Position numbers and translations under genes: made by a program
Assembly: GCA_024691265.1 (NCBI GenBank)
Contig: JAILNT010000444.1
Location: 1-6,696 of the forward strand
DNA length: 6,696 nucleotides
Direction: 5' to 3'
Source of the DNA: Treponema sp.
Lineage (GTDB): Bacteria > Spirochaetota > Spirochaetia > Treponematales > Treponemataceae
Notes under the pieces: model-generated
What the model was told of the DNA's origin: nothing
Database searches by the model: none
The model's input: only the letters and a program-made list of their open reading frames with translations
Shown: positions 1 to 6,644 of the stretch, one piece after another
How the letters are laid out: each line of letters begins with the position of its first letter
Numbering within the stretch: position 1 is the stretch's first letter

Positions 1-1477
1 GATATTCATAACTTCCTTCCTGAATCTTACTTACCTGTTCTAACATATAATTTGCAAGAATTTTTCCCCAAATAGCTCTATAATGGTGTTTATCCGTGTA
101 ATAAGAATCTCTTACTGTAGCAAAATCACTTTCTGAATTAAGATTTGTATTTAAATAATTTTCACCATAAACACCTAAATCAACTACAGGAAGCTCCATA
201 GCATTTGCTGTGTACATAAGAAGTATATTGTAGACAAAAGCTCTTCTACTATTATACCAGGTGTTTGCAGGCACAGTAGCTCCAACTTCATAAGTTGTTC
301 CAGCATAATAATTTTTACCAGAAGAATAGTGAGAACCAGAAGAAAGATTATAGAAACTCTTATAAGCCTTTATATCTGTTGCAAAAGAGGTTGTAACTTC
401 AGTAGCCGATAAATAATAAACAGAATTAGAATCAGCAGTATCATCACTATTAGGACCCTGAGCTGTAATTGTTGTGATGAATGGAATTCCTCCACGCTGT
501 TTTACGCCTTCTATATAATATTTTTCAAGTAGGGCTACCATTGCATTCATTGAACCTGATTTTGCTACTGAAACTCCGCCAATTGTATAAGACTTATTGT
601 TATTTATTCCCATATTAATGGATACATAATCTCCAGAATGTACATTAAGAAGCATTTTTTCAACACGTCCATCAACATAGGCTGTAACTATATCAGCACC
701 TGATTCTGCACAGTTTAAAAATCCTCCTAAAGTAGATGGTAAAGATACTTCTCCGTTAGAAACTGCAGCTCCCCACGAAAGATATGTATCAGAACTTTTT
801 ATTGTGTTATCACCTAATGCACAGGTTGAATCACCTATTGCAATAAGATAAGGCAAAGAACGTGCAGTATTTGTTACTGGAGTTACTGTAATTTCTGATA
901 TTGTAATAGCAGATGAGTCATAAACAAATGTCAAATCTAATACTCCATCACAAACTGCAACATAAAATTCAGTTCCTGATGAAATTGTTTTAGGTACACC
1001 TATTAAAGGTAAGCCAGTTGATGAGTCAACATAATTTGTACTAAAATCCTGACTAGAACTATATTCTGTTCCATCTTCATTCTTTAATGTATATGATACA
1101 CTATCAGTTATGCTTTCGCTTATAACAGAAGTCTGATTTGTAGTAACTGAAACAATATAATTTCCATTTGATACAGCTGCCTGAAATCTTACTGTTTCAT
1201 TTGCCGTAACAGTACCAGATGATACAGATACTTTATCCAAACTTCCATCAATTGCAACAAAACCATAACCTTGTGTTGTATTGTAATTCAATGTTGAATC
1301 TGTAAAAGTATAAGTTGTCGACGTTCCACTTTCACTTAACACGATATCTTCTTCGCTGCTATTTTCATCATCTACCTCCTCTGATGAAAAAGAACAGCTT
1401 GTTGTCAGAATAACCAACGAGAAAAAACTCATAAATAATGATTTCTTTATAAAATCATTTTTTGTCATTTTTTTCAT
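1..1477 (-). CDS. Secreted lipoprotein, SGNH/GDSL esterase of the rhamnogalacturonan (pectin) acetylesterase type, 3'-partial
   Basis: The frame is open from ATG 1477-1475 to the left edge (492 codons, no stop in the window). Residues 1-28 are a lipoprotein signal: basic start, hydrophobic stretch and lipobox LTTSC with lipidated Cys28, then an acidic Ser/Glu/Asp linker (about 29-52). Residues 56-200 look like the beta-sandwich, carbohydrate-binding-like domain common in pectin acetylesterases (GYGF at 70-73, SNGNYIVSV at 103-111, a CDGVLDLTF strand near 176). The SGNH domain follows: block I IAIGDST with nucleophile Ser217, block II NCAESG with Gly260, block III MGIN with Asn292, and block V DKHH with Asp462 and His465. 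It probably removes acetyl groups from pectin or similar polysaccharide at the cell surface; the exact substrate is inferred. The Asp usual after the block III Asn is Asn293. An in-frame ATG at 1468 is possible, but the Shine-Dalgarno fits 1477. Further C-terminal domains cannot be excluded. Confidence 0.85.
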   Translation of the reverse strand, partial: MKKMTKNDFIKKSLFMSFFSLVILTTSCSFSSEEVDDENSSEEDIVLSESGTSTTYTFTDSTLNYNTTQGYGFVAIDGSLDKVSVSSGTVTANETVRFQAAVSNGNYIVSVTTNQTSVISESITDSVSYTLKNEDGTEYSSSQDFSTNYVDSSTGLPLIGVPKTISSGTEFYVAVCDGVLDLTFVYDSSAITISEITVTPVTNTARSLPYLIAIGDSTCALGDNTIKSSDTYLSWGAAVSNGEVSLPSTLGGFLNCAESGADIVTAYVDGRVEKMLLNVHSGDYVSINMGINNNKSYTIGGVSVAKSGSMNAMVALLEKYYIEGVKQRGGIPFITTITAQGPNSDDTADSNSVYYLSATEVTTSFATDIKAYKSFYNLSSGSHYSSGKNYYAGTTYEVGATVPANTWYNSRRAFVYNILLMYTANAMELPVVDLGVYGENYLNTNLNSESDFATVRDSYYTDKHHYRAIWGKILANYMLEQVSKIQEGSYEY

Positions 1478-1486
1478 AGTCTATTG

Positions 1487-1494
1487 CCCTCTCT
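1487..1494 (-). promoter_or_regulatory. Ribosome binding site of the esterase lipoprotein gene
   Basis: On the minus strand this reads AGAGAGGG, 9 nt before the ATG at 1477. The second in-frame ATG (1468) would be 18 nt away, so this site decides for the upstream start. Confidence 0.6.
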
Positions 1495-1519
1495 TGTTTA
1501 CTTAGATGAAATTAAATTC

Positions 1520-1525
1520 AGAATA
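1520..1525 (-). promoter_or_regulatory. Candidate -10 element of the esterase gene
   Basis: The minus strand reads TATTCT (4 of 6 matches to TATAAT). The expected -35 position, 17 bp further upstream (1543-1548), reads CTAATG and is a poor match. Transcription would start near 1513 and give a leader of about 36 nt that contains the Shine-Dalgarno. A weak -35 next to the direct repeats at 1547-1582 would suit an activator-dependent promoter. This is a weak call, based on position more than on consensus. Confidence 0.3.
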
Positions 1526-1546
1526 AAGCCCTTTCACATTTTCATT

Positions 1547-1582
1547 AGCACAAATCCGCCAAAATAAAGCATTATTCCGCCA
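1547..1582. repeat. Tandem 15-bp direct repeat with 21-bp period, candidate activator operator
   Basis: AGCACAAATCCGCCA (1547-1561) and AGCATTATTCCGCCA (1568-1582) match at 12 of 15 positions and start 21 bp apart, two turns of B-DNA, so both copies face the same side. On the minus strand they read TGGCGGA...TGCT. They lie between the divergent esterase and proS genes. Relative to the candidate -10 of the esterase gene they cover roughly -34 to -69, and the nearer copy touches the -35 region. Same-direction half-sites with this spacing are known from AraC-family activators such as the araI1-araI2 site. The repeat is seen directly; its function and the protein bound are inferred. Confidence 0.5.
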
Positions 1583-1624
1583 GAAAAGAAAAAAAGATTA
1601 AATAAAGACTTCATTTTCTACAAC

Positions 1625-1653
1625 TTGAAAGAGCTTTGCTATTTCGTTACACT
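1625..1653 (+). promoter_or_regulatory. Sigma70-type promoter of proS, giving a near-leaderless mRNA
   Basis: A -35 box TTGAAA (1625-1630, 5 of 6) is followed by a 17-bp spacer and a -10 box TACACT (1648-1653, 4 of 6). The start point is expected near 1660-1661, next to the proS ATG at 1662. No Shine-Dalgarno lies in the 15 nt before that ATG (ACTGAAAATCT directly upstream), which fits a leaderless or nearly leaderless transcript. No T-box or other long leader could fit after this promoter. Confidence 0.5.
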
Positions 1654-1661
1654 GAAAATCT

Positions 1662-3473
1662 ATGAAAACATCACAAATCCCATTCAGAACACTGCGTGAA
1701 GCTCCTGCTGAAGCAGTTATCGCCAGTCATCAATTCATGATGAGAGCGGACTTAATAAGAAAACTTGGAAACGGTCTTTATACATACATGCCTTTAGGTT
1801 TGCGTGCATACCGCAAAGTAGAAAACATTATAAAAGAAGAACTCAATGCATCAGGTGCTATGGAGTTCAAACCAACAGTTGTTGTTCCTGGTGATATTTG
1901 GAAAGAAAGTGGAAGATGGGAAACTATGGGTCCACAGATGCTCAAGGCAAAAAATAGAGCAGAACAGGACATGGTTGTTAGCCCTACAGCAGAAGAAGCT
2001 TATACTGCAATTTGCCGTGCTGGTCTTGAAAGCTATAAACAGCTTCCTATTAATATGTATCAGATAAATACAAAATACCGTGATGAAATTCGTCCTCGCT
2101 ATGGAGTAATGCGTGGTCGTGAATTTAACATGATGGACGGTTATACACTTAATGCTGATGATGAATCATTAGATGAATCATACCAGGCATACGCAAAAGC
2201 TTATCTTCGCATTTTCAAGAGACTTGGTCTTAAAGTAATTCCTGTAAAAGCTGATACAGGTGCTATGGGTGGTTCAGGTTCTGAAGAATTCATGGTTGAA
2301 AGTGAAATTGGAGATGATACTCTTATTCTTTGTTCTAAATGTGGCTATGCTGCAAATGTAGAAAAGGCTACCTGTGAAGCAGATGTTGCCGTTGATAATG
2401 AAGGAAAAGCTCAGGTAAAGACAGATAAAGCTATAGAAGAAGTAGCAACTCCAAATGTTTTCTCTATAGAGGACATGGAAAAGTTCTTTAATTCTACTCC
2501 TAAGACATTTATCAAGGCTTTAATTTACAGAGTAATTAACAGTACATTGGATTTGTCTGACGCTCCATATTGCAAGGATTTGAAATCAACAAAGGAAGGA
2601 AACATAACATTCTACCCTGTTTCTTATGTATGTGTTTTAATTCGTGCAGACCTTGATGTAAATGAAGCAAAGCTTGCAGGTGCATTAAAAGCTAGTGAAG
2701 TTGTTCTTGCAGAAGAAGAAGAGGTTAGAGAAATTGCAGGTGCAGGCCATGGTTTTGTAGGTCCAGTTTCTGTAAAATGCCCTATCGTTCAGGATTTGAG
2801 TGTAAATGATATGCATGATGCTATTGCTGGTAGTGGAAAAGATGGTTTCCATATCAAGCATGTAGAACCTAGTCGTGATTATAAAGCATGGATAAACATT
2901 GATGTTCGTACTGTAAAAGCCGGTGATAAGTGCTGCTGTTGCGGAGGAGAATATCATACAAGTAAAGGTAATGAACTTGGTCATATCTTTAAGCTTGGAA
3001 AGAAATATACTCAGGCAATGAATGTAACTTATCTTGATAAAAACGGAAAACCAGCTGTTCCAACAATGGGTTGCTATGGTATCGGTGTTGACCGTGTTTT
3101 GGCTTCTATTATTGAAGCTCATCATGATGACAAGGGTATTATTTGGACTATGAGTACAGCTCCTTATCAGGTTGCAATCGTACCTATCAAATATAATGGT
3201 AAAATGAAGGAAGTTGCAGATAAGCTTTATGAAGAGCTTACAAATAATGGCATTGAAGTACTTCTTGATGATAGAGACGAACGCCCTGGAGTTAAGTTTA
3301 ACGATATGGATTTGATAGGCTTCCCTGTAAGAATTACAGTAGGAGACAGAAACCTTCCTAATGTTGAAATAAAAGAAAGAGCAAAAGAAGAAAGCGAACT
3401 TGTTGATGCAAGCATAGCTTCTGAAAAAGTTACAAAAATTGTAAAAGACGCTCTAAATGCATTGAATGCATAA
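1662..3473 (+). CDS. proS: Proline--tRNA ligase (prolyl-tRNA synthetase), bacterial type with editing insertion
   Basis: This cytoplasmic class II synthetase of 603 residues charges tRNA-Pro with proline using ATP. The N-terminus has the family pattern (TLREAPAEA at 10-18, then SHQFMMRADLIRKL), so the ATG at 1662 is right despite having no Shine-Dalgarno. Core signatures in order: the TxE loop PTAEEA (Thr109, Glu111), motif 2 YRDEIRPRYG with Arg140 and Glu142, then MRGREF, a YbaK-like editing insertion at about 265-395 (IKALIYR with Lys285, RADLDVNEAKL, HGFVGPVSV) that in this family hydrolyses Ala-tRNA-Pro, motif 3 GCYGIGVDRVL with Arg478, and an anticodon-binding domain from about 500 to the end. 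CxxC pairs at 224/227 and 424/427 probably bind zinc; the second lies in a run of four cysteines. The editing domain carries an extra segment at about 292-322. Length is normal for the family. It is probably transcribed alone, between its own promoter and a strong terminator. Confidence 0.97.
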   Translation: MKTSQIPFRTLREAPAEAVIASHQFMMRADLIRKLGNGLYTYMPLGLRAYRKVENIIKEELNASGAMEFKPTVVVPGDIWKESGRWETMGPQMLKAKNRAEQDMVVSPTAEEAYTAICRAGLESYKQLPINMYQINTKYRDEIRPRYGVMRGREFNMMDGYTLNADDESLDESYQAYAKAYLRIFKRLGLKVIPVKADTGAMGGSGSEEFMVESEIGDDTLILCSKCGYAANVEKATCEADVAVDNEGKAQVKTDKAIEEVATPNVFSIEDMEKFFNSTPKTFIKALIYRVINSTLDLSDAPYCKDLKSTKEGNITFYPVSYVCVLIRADLDVNEAKLAGALKASEVVLAEEEEVREIAGAGHGFVGPVSVKCPIVQDLSVNDMHDAIAGSGKDGFHIKHVEPSRDYKAWINIDVRTVKAGDKCCCCGGEYHTSKGNELGHIFKLGKKYTQAMNVTYLDKNGKPAVPTMGCYGIGVDRVLASIIEAHHDDKGIIWTMSTAPYQVAIVPIKYNGKMKEVADKLYEELTNNGIEVLLDDRDERPGVKFNDMDLIGFPVRITVGDRNLPNVEIKERAKEESELVDASIASEKVTKIVKDALNALNA

Positions 3474-3478
3474 AATAT

Positions 3479-3514
3479 AAAACAGCCTGTCATATTCTGG
3501 CAGGCTGTTTTTTT
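3479..3514 (+). terminator. Rho-independent terminator of proS
   Basis: AAAACAGCCTG (3479-3489) pairs perfectly with CAGGCTGTTTT (3501-3511). The stem can be extended inward by a T-G and a C-G pair around a 7-nt loop and runs into an uninterrupted T-tract to 3514. It starts 6 nt after the proS stop codon. Confidence 0.9.
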
Positions 3515-3517
3515 AAC

Positions 3518-3526
3518 TGCTATAAT
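3518..3526 (+). promoter_or_regulatory. Extended -10 promoter for the exported protein-recQ unit
   Basis: TGCTATAAT is a perfect extended -10 (TGn plus TATAAT). The -35 position falls inside the terminator hairpin and reads TGGCAG, so the extended -10 must carry recognition. The start point would be near 3533, leaving a leader of only about 9 nt before the ATG at 3542, just enough for the AGGA ribosome site. Confidence 0.6.
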
Positions 3527-3532
3527 ACTATC

Positions 3533-3536
3533 AGGA
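3533..3536 (+). promoter_or_regulatory. Ribosome binding site of the exported protein gene
   Basis: AGGA lies 5 nt before the ATG at 3542. It supports that start and, if the promoter call at 3518-3526 is right, forms nearly the whole leader. Confidence 0.55.
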
Positions 3537-3541
3537 TTATT

Positions 3542-4633
3542 ATGAAGCAAATCAAATCTATATTTTTCTTAACAACAATTTTATTTTTTTTAACAGCAAA
3601 TCAAATGTTCGCAATTCCTGGTGTAAATCACTATATAAAAGATATTTCAGGTGAATATGTTTATTATCAGGATACAACATTTACAAAACCTTCTTATGTA
3701 GGTTTTTTATATTATGATGATAATACCTATGCAGCAAGATTTTATTCTCCAGCGAAAGATTCTGAAGCTCCTATAGAAGTTTATATTCTTTTTACAATAG
3801 ATCCGAATCAGGAAAAACTTACCTTTACAGGTGAAAAAGTTATAGCTGAGGTAGAAGGAGATTCTACACTTATAAATTATCTTCATGATTTATGCTACGA
3901 TTTGACAATCAGACGCCAAAGAGCCGGAGATATCGGTAAAAATACAGATTTTCTCATGAAAGAAAATTATGATTTATTTGGCGGAAGCGTAAATATGAAA
4001 TACAATTCCCTTATTCCTATTTTTAATTTGAAAACAATTTTGAATGACTTGGGAGATGAACAATTTAAGATTTTAACAACTGGTCGTCTAACATCTAGTG
4101 CAGATAATAGTTTTGAAGAATTTAAAGGTTTTCCAAAAGAGCTTAAAGATAAAAAAAGAAAGACTCCTAAAGTAAATAAAAAAACAAATGAAATAACTTT
4201 TACAGTAAATTCAAAGCAAAGTTTACAGTTAGATTCTTCATGGAAGCAGTCATTGGAAAATATGTGGCTACAAGGAGACAGTGCTATTCTTACTATGAAT
4301 GAATTTGAAATAGAAAATTCATCTATAGATGCAAGCGACATTCTTATACGTCAAATTATGGAAAGTACAGAGAATTCTTATATTGACTGGAATAATACAG
4401 AGCTTTCAAAAATATATGACGAAAATAAAAGTCCTATAGGTTACAATGTTAAAGCTGTTTATTATCAGCCTAAAGCTGGTAATGTCACAAGAGATACTAA
4501 GATTTTAACAAAAACCTCTGAAAATACATTTGCTTTCTTTTCTCTCACAGTTTTTGACAGCATATACAATAAGAAAGCTAAATACTACGATAAAATTATA
4601 GGTTCATACAAATTGGAGACTATAGAAAAATAA
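3542..4633 (+). CDS. Exported protein of unknown function
   Basis: I do not recognise this 363-residue protein. Residues 1-24 are a classical signal peptide: Lys at 2 and 5, a Phe/Leu/Thr-rich hydrophobic core, and a signal peptidase I site at MFA|IPG after residue 24. There is no lipobox Cys, and the only cysteine is Cys118, so a periplasmic or secreted soluble protein is expected. The N-terminal half (about 35-180) is rich in aromatic beta-strand-like stretches. A Lys-rich, probably exposed linker lies at about 198-214, and a second mixed alpha/beta part at about 215-360. The C-terminal pattern, an aromatic strand (TFAFFSLTVF) then a helix and a YDKIIGSYKLE end, loosely recalls Mog1/PsbP-like folds; that is a guess. 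The gene starts 68 nt after proS, behind a terminator and its own promoter. It ends 2 nt before recQ, so the two are almost certainly cotranscribed. An AGGA site supports the start. Confidence 0.9.
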   Translation: MKQIKSIFFLTTILFFLTANQMFAIPGVNHYIKDISGEYVYYQDTTFTKPSYVGFLYYDDNTYAARFYSPAKDSEAPIEVYILFTIDPNQEKLTFTGEKVIAEVEGDSTLINYLHDLCYDLTIRRQRAGDIGKNTDFLMKENYDLFGGSVNMKYNSLIPIFNLKTILNDLGDEQFKILTTGRLTSSADNSFEEFKGFPKELKDKKRKTPKVNKKTNEITFTVNSKQSLQLDSSWKQSLENMWLQGDSAILTMNEFEIENSSIDASDILIRQIMESTENSYIDWNNTELSKIYDENKSPIGYNVKAVYYQPKAGNVTRDTKILTKTSENTFAFFSLTVFDSIYNKKAKYYDKIIGSYKLETIEK

Positions 4634-4635
4634 AT

Positions 4636-6642
4636 ATGGAAGAAGATTTATCACAGGGAGCTTTAGAATTCTTAGCAGGAGGAAGTTTTTCGGAATTATT
4701 TACAGAAGAAGAACTTTTTCCCTCTGAAAAAAAAGAGACAAAAATAGAAAATAAAGAGAAGGCTACACATTGTAAAACTCCAGAAGAAGTTCTAAAAAGC
4801 ACATTTGGTTATGAAAGTTTTAGACCTCTTCAAAAGGATATAATAACAAATGTTCTTTCTGGTAAAGATACTCTTGCAATTCTTCCTACTGGAGGAGGCA
4901 AATCTCTTTGCTATCAGATACCTGCATTAATTATGGACGGTATAACTGTTGTAGTTTCTCCTTTAATTGCTTTAATGCAAGACCAGGTCAGTGCATTGGA
5001 AGCTTCGGGTGTATCTGCTCTCTTTCTTAATAGTTCTCTTGATTGGAGTAAATATAAAGAATCTATGGCTGCGATACATAGAGGTGAAATTAAACTTTTA
5101 TATGTATCTCCTGAAGGTCTTGCATCAGAAAGAATGCAAAATCTTCTTCTAAGTGATGATGTTCATGTTGCCTGTATTACAATAGATGAAGCTCATTGTG
5201 TAAGTGAATGGGGACATGATTTTAGACCTGATTACCTTTCAATAGCTAATATCAGAAAGCAATTTCCAGATGCTGTATGTCTAGCCCTTACTGCGACAGC
5301 AACATTGCAGGTAAGAAATGATATTATTGAAAATCTTGGTCTAAAAAATCCTGATATTCTCATTGCAAGTTTTAACCGTGAGAATATTTTCCTAGATGTA
5401 AAAAGAAAACAAAGACCATTAGAACAGGTAATAGACTGCATTGATTCTCATAAAGATGAAAGCGGTATTATTTATTGTTTCTCAAGAAAACAAGTAGATG
5501 AACTTACAGAAAAATTACAACAAAGAAAATATAATGTTCTAAATTATCATGCAGGTCTAACTGATAAACAGAGAAAACAAAATCAAGATGCTTTTATAAA
5601 AGATAAAGTATCTATTATGGTTGCAACTGTTGCATTTGGAATGGGAATTAATAAGCCTAATGTTAGATATGTTATTCATTATGACATGCCAAAATCCCTT
5701 GAACAATATTATCAGGAAATAGGTAGAGCTGGAAGGGACGGCTTACCAGCCTATGCTTTACTTTTATATTCTCCAGATGATATCAGAAAGATTAGATTTT
5801 TCTTTGATGAAGCTGCTGACCCAGAAAAGTCTGAAAAACTTTTACAAGGTATGATTCATTATGCAACAAGTAAATCTTGTAGAAGAAGACAACTCCTTAA
5901 ATATTTTGGAGAAGAAACAGACGAAAACTCTTTTTCATCAAGAACTGATGAAGAAAAACGTAGTTGCTGTGATTGTTGTATTTCAGGGCCTGCAATATCT
6001 ACAGACGTAACAATTCCAGCTCAAAAATATCTTTCTTGTATAATCCGCACTAGAGAGCATTATGGTGCTTCTTATATTACAGATATTCTTCTTGGTTCAA
6101 AACAAGAACGTATTCTTAATAATCAGCATGATAAACTTTCTACATGGGGAATAGGAAAAGATATAAAAAGAGAGGGCTGGCTTGAACTTTCAGATGTCCT
6201 TATAGATGAAGGCTATCTAAATAAAAGCGATGAATATAACGTTCTTTCTTTAACATTTAAAGCTCATCAGGCTTTAAAAAACCGTTCTCCTATAGTACTT
6301 CCTCTTAAATTAGCAAAGGCATCTGAAAAAGATAAATATCTTGATACATCGCCTCTTAATCATCTGGCAACTATAAGACGCAGAAAAGAAAATCCTGCAG
6401 CAGAAACATATTATATTACAGATGCAGTAGCTATTCGAATAGTAAAGGAATTAAAACAATGGCGAATTAAAATTGCAGAAGAAAATAATGTTCCTCCTTA
6501 TATCATTTTTGGAGATAAAACTATAAATGATATTGCTGCAAAAAAGCCTAGAACACATTCAGAATTAAAAAATATATATGGTATTGGTGAAGAAAAAGCT
6601 GATAGATACGGCTCTGCAATTATAAGAATTGTTGTAGGATAA
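4636..6642 (+). CDS. recQ: ATP-dependent DNA helicase RecQ
   Basis: RecQ-family 3'-5' superfamily 2 helicase of 668 residues, a cytoplasmic enzyme of recombination and replication-fork repair. Motifs in order: motif 0 FGYESFRPLQ (57-66), Walker A LPTGGGKS (83-90), Ia SPLIALMQDQ (108-117), II DEAH (184-187) with the aromatic-rich loop SEWGHDFRP (190-198), III ALTATAT (217-223), IV IIYCFSR (278-284), V TVAFGMGINKP (331-341) and VI QEIGRAGRDG (360-369). Then come the zinc subdomain (Cys415 in CRRRQLLKYFG, and CCDCC at 444-448), a winged-helix RQC domain (about 457-550) and a C-terminal HRDC domain (about 600-668, IYGIGEEKADRYG). The full E. coli-type domain order is present. It is longer than E. 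coli RecQ because of an acidic N-terminal extension of about 50 residues; no later ATG, GTG or TTG precedes motif 0, so the extension is real. The best Shine-Dalgarno-like sequence (GGAG at 4615-4618) is 17 nt away, so translation is probably coupled to the upstream gene, which ends 2 nt earlier. Confidence 0.96.
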   Translation: MEEDLSQGALEFLAGGSFSELFTEEELFPSEKKETKIENKEKATHCKTPEEVLKSTFGYESFRPLQKDIITNVLSGKDTLAILPTGGGKSLCYQIPALIMDGITVVVSPLIALMQDQVSALEASGVSALFLNSSLDWSKYKESMAAIHRGEIKLLYVSPEGLASERMQNLLLSDDVHVACITIDEAHCVSEWGHDFRPDYLSIANIRKQFPDAVCLALTATATLQVRNDIIENLGLKNPDILIASFNRENIFLDVKRKQRPLEQVIDCIDSHKDESGIIYCFSRKQVDELTEKLQQRKYNVLNYHAGLTDKQRKQNQDAFIKDKVSIMVATVAFGMGINKPNVRYVIHYDMPKSLEQYYQEIGRAGRDGLPAYALLLYSPDDIRKIRFFFDEAADPEKSEKLLQGMIHYATSKSCRRRQLLKYFGEETDENSFSSRTDEEKRSCCDCCISGPAISTDVTIPAQKYLSCIIRTREHYGASYITDILLGSKQERILNNQHDKLSTWGIGKDIKREGWLELSDVLIDEGYLNKSDEYNVLSLTFKAHQALKNRSPIVLPLKLAKASEKDKYLDTSPLNHLATIRRRKENPAAETYYITDAVAIRIVKELKQWRIKIAEENNVPPYIIFGDKTINDIAAKKPRTHSELKNIYGIGEEKADRYGSAIIRIVVG

Positions 6643-6644
6643 AT

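Noticed and set aside
1466..1468. Second in-frame ATG (codon 4) as the esterase start
   Set aside because: The AGAGAGGG ribosome site is 9 nt from the first ATG and 18 nt from the second, and the upstream start adds two Lys to the signal peptide, as expected.
1631..1661. T-box or other riboswitch before proS
   Set aside because: There is too little space after the likely promoter, and no T-box consensus or stable hairpin is present.
2685..3125. 146-codon open frame on the minus strand inside proS
   Set aside because: It lies wholly antisense to a well-conserved synthetase, its product is Thr/Phe/Ile/Cys-rich without family features, and it has no ribosome site. It is a shadow of proS.
3227..3550. 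107-codon minus-strand frame across the proS 3' end and the terminator
   Set aside because: It would be read through the terminator hairpin and the next gene's promoter, and the product shows no recognisable features.
3967..4341. 124-codon minus-strand frame inside the exported protein gene
   Set aside because: It is antisense to a gene with its own promoter, ribosome site and signal peptide, and the hydrophobic composition is what reverse-complemented Lys/Glu-rich DNA gives.
4554..4559. Perfect TTGACA as an internal -35 box for recQ
   Set aside because: No TATAAT-like hexamer lies 16-18 bp downstream (GCTAAA at 17 bp), and the best -10 candidates are 21 bp or more away. A 2-nt gap to the upstream gene makes a separate recQ promoter unnecessary.
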